A DNA stretch of 30,399 nucleotides from an uncultured Sphingobacteriales bacterium (GTDB lineage Bacteria > Bacteroidota > Bacteroidia > Chitinophagales > Chitinophagaceae). A program made the position numbers and the translations under genes. Below, piece by piece: positions 24,122 through 30,399 of this stretch (within the stretch, counting starts at the first letter, position 1; the number at the start of each line of letters is the position of its first letter). The notes under the pieces were generated by a model. It searched no databases. It was not told the DNA's origin and saw only the letters and a list, made by a program, of their open reading frames with translations. The stretch is taken from the NCBI GenBank assembly GCA_946479435.1, contig CAMLFX010000029.1, positions 1 through 30,399 on the forward strand, read 5' to 3'.

Positions 24122-27100
24122 ATGAATATCAGGCAATTATTTTTCTTAAAGCTGTTTACTCTCAGCATCGTTTTTCTTTTAACGAGCAGCCTGGCTTGTG
24201 TTTATGCGCAAAGTAATGTTGAAGTATTCGGGCAGAACAGAATACAATATCGCAAGTTCAACTGGAAGTTTTTTGATACCAAGCATTTCAGAATATACCA
24301 TTACGACCGAGCAGGGCTTCAATTGGCACGTTACGTATCGGAGCAGGTAGAGAATGATGTAGCTGTAGTTGAAAAAAAATTAGGAGGTGATTTCCCCCAT
24401 CTCAATATCATTGTTTACAATTCTTACGATGAATACCGCCAAACCAATATTGGCCGCAAATATGATTCGCAGCTGCAGGATATACCTGCCGGTACGGTAG
24501 ATATAGTAGGCGATAAATTGGTTGTATATTTTACAGGCGTGCATACCGATCTTCGCAGGCAAACGCGGGCAGGTATGTCGCGCGCTATAATGGAACGGAT
24601 GCTATTTGGCGAAAATTTTCGCGAGATGGTAAAGAATGCGCTGCTGATGAATTTGCCGGGCTGGACGGTGAACGGCTTTATAGCTTATATAGTAGATGGC
24701 TGGGATACAAAGAGCAATACAGAATGGCACAATCTGATAGAACAGAACCCAGGCAAAGGTTTTCATGAGCTGGCTGAAAAAGATCCGGAGCTGGCCGGCA
24801 AAGCTTTCTGGAAATACATTGCCGATAAGTATGGCGATAACAACATGAAAAACTTGTTGTATAGCATGCAGATGAAGGGAAGCCTGCCACAAGGCGTTAA
24901 AATGTCGTTGGGGCAAACAGTAAAGCAGGCTTACGACAGCACATTAAGCTACTTTAGCCAGATGTATGCTATCGACAATGCAAAGCAGGAAACACCCAAA
25001 GAAACAGATGCGCTGATAGAAATAAACGTGCCTGAAAATCCTGCGGTCACTATACGGAATATTAAGGTAGCCCCTAAAGGTAACGATGTTGCTTATGTAC
25101 AATGGGAGAACGGTGAGTACACCATATATATACAAAAAACAAAAGACCAGAAACAACGCAGCGCTATTCTGAAAGGTGGCATACTGGATTATAATGAGCA
25201 GGCCGATCCCGACTATCCTTTACTGGCCTGGTCGAACAATGGGTATAAGCTGGGCATTATTTATAAAAAGGGTCAGCAAACCAAGCTGCGCATATACAAT
25301 TCGCTGAAAGGAAAAATAGAGAACTCAAATATTCCTGCTAACAGGTTCGATAGGGTGCTGAGCATGTCTTTTATGGAAGATGATGATAAGCTAATGTTAT
25401 CGGCCATTAAAAAAAGCCAGACCGACCTATATGAAATGCGCATACGCGGCTCAAGGTTAACAAAAATAACCGATGACGCTTGGGACGATATACAGCCTTG
25501 GTATGTAAGTGGTGGTTCAAGAAAAGGCATATTGTTTTTATCGAACCGAACGAAACCGAACCTTGATGTACCAATAGGTGTAAATGAATTGCCTACCGGC
25601 CCTATGAATGTGTTCTTTTACAACACAAAAACGCAAAGGCGTGAGCTGATACAGATGTCGGATATTACATCGGGCACTATTTCGCAGCCTATACAATATG
25701 GTAGCGATAACTATGCCTATTTGTACGATGCCAACGGCATACAAAATAAGTATGTGGTACTTATGGGCCGCGATGCGAATAATATGGACTCAGCTTATGC
25801 AGTACCTATAACAAACTATACACACAATATTATATCGCACCAATACAATCCTTCCAGCAACCAGGTGGCCGATGTGATACAAGTAGGTGATAAATACAGA
25901 ATATATTTTTCAGATCTTAAAATACCCGGTATTAATGCTGTTGCTAAAGAATTGCAACCTACCAGCCTGGCCATTACAGAACTTAATAAAAAGCAATATG
26001 TACCCTCGAGGCCTGCCGAACTGGATGAGTATATTAAACCACTCCCTGAAATAAACTCTGTAGCACCAACAAATACCACAACCAGCCCGGTACAAAGCGG
26101 CAACGTATTCCAATCTGAATTTGCTGAACCGGCTGCTGTAACTCCGCAGGTTGCTACTTCAGAGCCTAATACTAGTCAACGTAGTTCATCTTCAATAGAT
26201 ACCCCCGGCAAATTTGTTTACTCAAATTCAGAATTTGAACCTATTGAAAACAGGGATAAGCCTGTGCAATTGCTACCTGAAGTGACGGAAGATAGCCTAA
26301 CTAAAAATAGAAAGAACAGAAAAACGGAGATAACTGAGGTTGACAGTGCGTACCTGAAAATGAAGGCCCAGCCTTACAGGCTCAGCTTCCGTCCCGATTT
26401 TTTTACAGTGAAATTGGATAATACCGTTCTCTTTAATAAATACCAATCAGTACAACAAACTGGTGGTCGCTACAACAACCCTGACCTGGGTGGCATGATA
26501 ACCGTAGGGCTGGATGATGCGATGGAAAACCACCGCTTTACCGGTGGCTTCAGGCTGCCGCTCAATTTTTCAGGCAACACTTACTTTTTACAGTACGAGA
26601 ATTATACCCGTCGTGTTGACTGGAGCATATTATACTTGCGCACCAGCTCTATGTTTGCCGATGTAGTGACCTTTGTTGACAGCGCTAATAACCCTGTTGC
26701 ACAGCAGGAGGTATTGCTGAAAACGAATACTAATTACCTGCAGGGTTCAGTAAGCTATCCTTTCGATAGGGTGAGGAGCGTACGTATGCATCTTGGTTTA
26801 AGACAAGACCAGCTTAACCTGCGTGCAGAGAATGCACTGGGGCTGGCTAACCCCGAAAAGCCGAGCCAATACTGGATAAACAGTAGGGTAGAATACATTT
26901 TTGATAACACAATAAGGCCCGCACTCAATATTTATAATGGTTTCCGTTATAAGTTTTATGCTGAATATATGTACCAACTTAATGGCAACCTGAGTGGTTT
27001 CTATAATCTTGGTTTAGATTTCCGCTATTATAAAAAGCTATATAAGAATGTTATCTGGGCCAATAGGCTGGCAGGTGCCCATTCAGCAGGCGATCAGAAA

Positions 27101-27601
27101 ATATTATACAATCTTGGCGGTGTCGATAATTGGTTATTACCTAAGTACAGCGATTACGTGCCTGTAAGGCCAACTGAAAACTATGCCTTCCAATCTTTAG
27201 CTACCAACCTGCGTGGTTACGAGCAAAACTCCAGAAATGGTAATACATACGCAGTACTGAATAGTGAGGTGCGCGTACCTGTATTTAGCACGTTTATAAA
27301 AACACCTATACAATCAGCCTTCATCAGGAATTTCCAGGCTATTGCATTTGTAGATGCCGGCTCGGCATGGAGTGGGCTGGTACCTAATGCTGATGCGCTT
27401 CGTAACGATCGTGTTCTATACGATCCCACCTATTCGCCTGTACAGTTCACCATTACCGATGAAACAGGTGGTGTAGGCGTAGGTTATGGTTTAGGTATGC
27501 GTACTAATGTATTCGGCTACTTTCTGCGGCTGGATGCTGCCTGGAATATTGAGGGCAGGGTAAAGCCAATATGGTACTTCTCTATAGGTACCGATTTTTA
27601 G
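24122..27601 (+). CDS. Large outer-membrane protein: inactive peptidase-like domain, TolB-like propeller, barrel
   Basis: A 1159-residue secreted protein with a signal peptide (about 1-30, ending VYAQ). Residues about 40-280 look like a gluzincin (peptidase MA-like) domain: FDTKHFRIYHY and NIIVYNSYDEYRQ match its first strands. Where an active enzyme has HExxH, this protein has SRAIM (153-157), and where it has a WFxEGLAEY-type segment, it has WTVNGFIAYI (181-190), so the domain should be dead as a protease. About 310-640 hold TolB/PD40-type beta-propeller blades. About 640-735 is a Pro/Thr/Ser-rich linker. About 740-1159 are beta strands ending GTDF, like the barrel of BamA/TamA-type proteins. 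Similar proteins in Bacteroidota are often named TolB-like. The role is unknown; position suggests envelope assembly. Confidence 0.8.
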   Translation: MNIRQLFFLKLFTLSIVFLLTSSLACVYAQSNVEVFGQNRIQYRKFNWKFFDTKHFRIYHYDRAGLQLARYVSEQVENDVAVVEKKLGGDFPHLNIIVYNSYDEYRQTNIGRKYDSQLQDIPAGTVDIVGDKLVVYFTGVHTDLRRQTRAGMSRAIMERMLFGENFREMVKNALLMNLPGWTVNGFIAYIVDGWDTKSNTEWHNLIEQNPGKGFHELAEKDPELAGKAFWKYIADKYGDNNMKNLLYSMQMKGSLPQGVKMSLGQTVKQAYDSTLSYFSQMYAIDNAKQETPKETDALIEINVPENPAVTIRNIKVAPKGNDVAYVQWENGEYTIYIQKTKDQKQRSAILKGGILDYNEQADPDYPLLAWSNNGYKLGIIYKKGQQTKLRIYNSLKGKIENSNIPANRFDRVLSMSFMEDDDKLMLSAIKKSQTDLYEMRIRGSRLTKITDDAWDDIQPWYVSGGSRKGILFLSNRTKPNLDVPIGVNELPTGPMNVFFYNTKTQRRELIQMSDITSGTISQPIQYGSDNYAYLYDANGIQNKYVVLMGRDANNMDSAYAVPITNYTHNIISHQYNPSSNQVADVIQVGDKYRIYFSDLKIPGINAVAKELQPTSLAITELNKKQYVPSRPAELDEYIKPLPEINSVAPTNTTTSPVQSGNVFQSEFAEPAAVTPQVATSEPNTSQRSSSSIDTPGKFVYSNSEFEPIENRDKPVQLLPEVTEDSLTKNRKNRKTEITEVDSAYLKMKAQPYRLSFRPDFFTVKLDNTVLFNKYQSVQQTGGRYNNPDLGGMITVGLDDAMENHRFTGGFRLPLNFSGNTYFLQYENYTRRVDWSILYLRTSSMFADVVTFVDSANNPVAQQEVLLKTNTNYLQGSVSYPFDRVRSVRMHLGLRQDQLNLRAENALGLANPEKPSQYWINSRVEYIFDNTIRPALNIYNGFRYKFYAEYMYQLNGNLSGFYNLGLDFRYYKKLYKNVIWANRLAGAHSAGDQKILYNLGGVDNWLLPKYSDYVPVRPTENYAFQSLATNLRGYEQNSRNGNTYAVLNSEVRVPVFSTFIKTPIQSAFIRNFQAIAFVDAGSAWSGLVPNADALRNDRVLYDPTYSPVQFTITDETGGVGVGYGLGMRTNVFGYFLRLDAAWNIEGRVKPIWYFSIGTDF

Positions 27602-27724
27602 CCCTACATAAAATTTTTCGTCTGCAGCGCTAATTGATGGCGCAATTACACAGTTTTATATCTGGCACGAATATTACATATCTTTAGTAAAGAATAATAA
27701 ACCAATGGTTTATCTCTTTTCCGT

Positions 27725-27732
27725 TACTTTTG
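27725..27732 (+). promoter_or_regulatory. Candidate promoter of the mce gene, -7 element
   Basis: TACTTTTG, an exact TAnnTTTG match, 28 bases before the ATG at 27761. It would give a leader of about 20 bases. No good TTG -33 element at the normal spacing. Confidence 0.45.
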
Positions 27733-27760
27733 TTAATATATAAACTGGTCATTCCACTAT

Positions 27761-28711
27761 ATGAAGTTTTCAAACGAAGCTAAGATCGGTATCCTTGTCG
27801 CTGTATCCTTACTTATATTATTTGCAGGTTTTTATTTTTTGAAAGGGGCAAACCTTTTTTCCGGTGAACATGAATATTATGCTTATTACGATGATGTACA
27901 AGGGCTGCAACCGGCGGCGGCGGTACAAGTGAAAGGTTTGGGCGTGGGTAGGGTGTCAGGCATCGAGTTGAACGGGAATGAAAAGGTCAAGGTTACGATT
28001 TCAGTAAAAAAGAATATAAAAGTTTATAAAGGAAGCATACTGAAACTGATATCTGCCGATCTGTTGGGTACTAAGGTCATAAGTATAGAGCTTGGCCCCG
28101 GCCCTGATGAAGTGGCAGATGAAACTGCATTGCCTTCAGCAATAGAAGGTGGCCTGATAGACGGTATATCGCACGAACTGACACCACTGATACTGGATGT
28201 ACGGCATGTAGTAGCTACGCTGGATACAGTGATGGCAGGGGTTAATGGCATGCTAAGCCCCGAAACCCGGGCACGTTTGGAAAGCAGTGTTGCATCGCTG
28301 GATGTAACAATGAAGAATTTTTCGCAATTGTCTGCCAAACTGAATAACGAAAGCGATCAGATGGCTTCGGTAATAAGAAATGCGAACAGCATTACAGGCA
28401 ACCTTGCGGAAAATAACCAAAGAATATCAAACATTATCACCAATACCGATGCAATAACCAGCCAGCTGTCACAGGCGCCGGTACAGCAAACGCTGAGGGA
28501 TCTAAGCACAACGATCAATCAACTACAGGGTATTATTGATAAAATAAATAATAACCAGGGTTCTTTAGGCATGCTGGTAAACGATAGGCAACTGTACGAT
28601 AACCTGTCAGCTTCCTTAAAAACACTGAATGTGCTTATGGCCGATGTAAATGCACATCCTTCCCGTTACATAAACGTTACTATCTTTGGCAGGAAGAATA
28701 AAGATAAATAA
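27761..28711 (+). CDS. MCE/MlaD-family lipid transport protein
   Basis: A 316-residue inner-membrane-anchored protein of the MCE family, whose members carry phospholipids between membranes. It has one membrane helix (about 9-27, GILVAVSLLILFAGFYFLKG), then an MCE domain (about 36-115) with YYAYYDDVQGLQPAAAVQVKG (the family's beta-strand start, here 39-59) and LISADLLGTKVISIELG. The C-terminal half is helical with heptad-like Leu/Ile spacing and many Asn and Thr, as in MlaD-type tails. No ATPase or permease gene of the Mla/Mkl transporter is next to it in the window. It is followed 21 bases later by an OstA-like gene on the same strand, which suggests shared expression in envelope lipid traffic. 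Confidence 0.93.
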   Translation: MKFSNEAKIGILVAVSLLILFAGFYFLKGANLFSGEHEYYAYYDDVQGLQPAAAVQVKGLGVGRVSGIELNGNEKVKVTISVKKNIKVYKGSILKLISADLLGTKVISIELGPGPDEVADETALPSAIEGGLIDGISHELTPLILDVRHVVATLDTVMAGVNGMLSPETRARLESSVASLDVTMKNFSQLSAKLNNESDQMASVIRNANSITGNLAENNQRISNIITNTDAITSQLSQAPVQQTLRDLSTTINQLQGIIDKINNNQGSLGMLVNDRQLYDNLSASLKTLNVLMADVNAHPSRYINVTIFGRKNKDK

Positions 28712-28732
28712 CACTAAATACAGCGGTAGGTT

Positions 28733-30399
28733 TTGAACTTTTTCAATAATGTATTGAATATAAAAACAGCATATAAGGTACTTATATGCTGTTTGCTTGT
28801 GTTTACAAGCCACTGCGCCATGGCGCAAAACAAAGCCGATACATCTAAGAAAACCCCGATAGAAATAATGCCCGGTACCGGTGTACTGCAATATGTGGAA
28901 ACCGATTCAGGCGCCATCAATAAGCTGATAGGTAACGTAATATTAAAGCAGGGGGAAAGCCTGGTGTATTGCGATAGCGCTTATTTCGATCTTGCCCGCA
29001 ACAATGTTGAAGCGTTTGGCAGCGTACGTATCGTACAGCCGGGCTCGGAAGCGCAAAGTGATTACATGCGCTATCTGGGCAACCAGAAGATGGCATACAT
29101 GAAAAGCAATGTAATGCTGACAGATGGTAAAAGCAGCCTGTGGTCGGAAGAAATAGAGTATAATACGGGAACTAAGATAGGCACCTATAATAATGGGGGT
29201 ACCCTGCAGGATAGTACTACAACAGTATCCAGCAACGTGGGCCACTACGATATGCGCAGTAAGGATACCCGTTTTACAGGCGATGTAGTAGTAACCGACC
29301 CAGGATATGATATTATTTCCGACGACCTAGGGTACAATACAGAAAGCAAGATGATGACGTTCTTTGCACCATCTATAGTTACAAGTGATAGTTCAGTATT
29401 AAAGACCAGTAGCGGCACTTACGATTCCAAAAAAGGTATTGCACATTTTACTTCCCGCTCATCGGTGCTTAATAAAGAGCAGTATGTGGAGGCCGATATT
29501 ATAGACTACGATAAAGGATCGGGCGAAGGCCACGCTGAAGGCAATGTGATAACTATCGATACGATACAAAAAACAACATTATACGCCGGTAAGGCCGACT
29601 ATAACCAGAAGAAGCGTATCATGTTTGCCACTATAAGGCCTGTGCTAAAGCAAATGAATGGCAATGACAGCCTTTTTATCAGGGCCGATACTTTTTATTC
29701 GGCACCGGTTCCTGCGCCTGTATCGTACGATACGGTATGGGTAGAGAAAGTAACCGGCAAAGGCAAAAATAAGAAAACGGTGATGGTGCAAACCATCGAT
29801 TCCAATACAACTGCCGATACCAGCTCGCCACGCTATTTTATAGGTTATCACCACGTACTGATATTTTCCGATTCGCTGCAGGGCAGGTGCGATAGCATCA
29901 GTTATTCGCAGAAAGATTCGGTAATGAAAATGATGTACGACCCCATTGTATGGTCGCGCAAAAGCCAGATAACAGGTGATACTATTCTACTGTACACCGA
30001 TAGCGCCAACCAGGTAAGGCAGATATACGTACCCAATAATGCATTGATAGTGTCACAATCGGGCCCTGATAAAGCAAAGCTGTGGGACCAGGTGCAGGGT
30101 AAAACACTCACGGGCTATTTTGTGAATAACGCGATGGATCACATGATTGTGAAGCCCAATTCAGAAGCCATTTATTATGCGGTTGACGACTATAATGCCT
30201 ACATAGGCGTGAATGAAACCACTAGCGAACGTATGACCGTGTATTTTAAAGATCAGGGCATCCACAGGATACTTTTTGAACAGGATGTAAAACAAAAGCT
30301 AACCCCGCTGGATAAAGCCGACCTTCCCGGTATGAAGCTAAGCCGTTTTAAATGGCTGATAGATAAACGCCCTAAAAGCCTTTCAGAACTTTTTGAGTA
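28733..30399 (+). CDS. OstA/LptA-like protein, C-terminus outside window
   Basis: A frame open from 28730 to the window end without a stop, so the gene is cut off (about 555 codons present). No ATG gives the signal peptide; TTG at 28733 or 28754 does, with a hydrophobic core VLICCLLVF and a cleavage site AMA before Gln. I take 28733, which follows GGTAGG, but 28754 is as likely; the ATG at 28820 would remove the signal. The mature part repeats OstA/LptA beta-jellyroll units: GVLQYVETDSGAINKLIGNV, LVYCDSAYFDLARNNVEAFG, VMLTDGKSSLWSEEIEYN, and later ILLYTDSANQVRQIYVP. LptA/LptD-type domains move lipopolysaccharide across the periplasm, and Bacteroidota encode such long OstA-like proteins. It follows the mce gene closely. 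Confidence 0.88.
   Translation, partial: MNFFNNVLNIKTAYKVLICCLLVFTSHCAMAQNKADTSKKTPIEIMPGTGVLQYVETDSGAINKLIGNVILKQGESLVYCDSAYFDLARNNVEAFGSVRIVQPGSEAQSDYMRYLGNQKMAYMKSNVMLTDGKSSLWSEEIEYNTGTKIGTYNNGGTLQDSTTTVSSNVGHYDMRSKDTRFTGDVVVTDPGYDIISDDLGYNTESKMMTFFAPSIVTSDSSVLKTSSGTYDSKKGIAHFTSRSSVLNKEQYVEADIIDYDKGSGEGHAEGNVITIDTIQKTTLYAGKADYNQKKRIMFATIRPVLKQMNGNDSLFIRADTFYSAPVPAPVSYDTVWVEKVTGKGKNKKTVMVQTIDSNTTADTSSPRYFIGYHHVLIFSDSLQGRCDSISYSQKDSVMKMMYDPIVWSRKSQITGDTILLYTDSANQVRQIYVPNNALIVSQSGPDKAKLWDQVQGKTLTGYFVNNAMDHMIVKPNSEAIYYAVDDYNAYIGVNETTSERMTVYFKDQGIHRILFEQDVKQKLTPLDKADLPGMKLSRFKWLIDKRPKSLSELFE

Noticed and set aside
1..30399. CRISPR arrays, tRNA or rRNA genes, insertion sequences, phage genes
   Set aside because: No regularly spaced repeats, no cloverleaf or rRNA sequence and no transposase or phage motif were seen on either strand.

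Overview
The window looks like a chromosomal segment of a Bacteroidota bacterium, most likely Chitinophagia (Chitinophagaceae-like). The main evidence is a complete gldK-gldL-gldM-gldN set (core of the type IX secretion and gliding system), a SusC-like TonB-dependent receptor with an N-terminal carboxypeptidase-regulatory-like domain, the DUF4271-hemD pair, few Shine-Dalgarno sequences, several TTG starts, and a few exact matches to the Bacteroidota -7 promoter element TAnnTTTG. No rRNA, tRNA, insertion sequence, phage gene or CRISPR array was seen. The layout reads as ordinary core chromosome with a few odd spots.

Layout. 1-1110: a partial lipoprotein and a helical protein of unknown function, both on the minus strand. 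1191-4806: an OmpR-type response regulator and its histidine kinase, then a degenerate universal-stress protein overlapping a bestrophin-like channel. 4936-7329: an outer-membrane TonB-dependent receptor. 7698-11070: a bacterial end-joining locus of Ku, a free-standing LigD phosphoesterase domain, and a LigD ligase-polymerase protein. 11241-12493: a small DUF6526 membrane protein, a 57-residue very basic protein on the opposite strand that fell below the usual ORF length cut, and a ferritin. 12604-15543: hemW on the minus strand, divergent from DUF4271 and hemD, with two -7-like elements arranged as a mirror image between them. 15628-17646: a DUF255 thioredoxin-fold protein. 17826-22536: gldKLMN. 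22651-24022: comB and a metallo-beta-lactamase-fold hydrolase, tail to tail. 24122-30399: an envelope group of a large outer-membrane protein with a dead peptidase-like domain, a TolB-like propeller and a probable C-terminal barrel, then an MCE/MlaD protein, then an OstA-like protein cut off by the window end.

The most unusual point is in the end-joining locus. The phosphoesterase ORF ends just after a run of nine A containing the -1 slippery heptamer A_AAA_AAG (9139-9145). The -1 frame from there is open straight into the ligase-polymerase ORF, whose own best start is a TTG five bases after the phosphoesterase stop. A slip would give an 865-residue PE-LIG-POL protein, the size and domain order of one-piece LigD. 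Programmed frameshifting, transcriptional slippage, a true gene split and a homopolymer sequencing error are all possible and testable. All calls come from reading the sequence; no database search was run.
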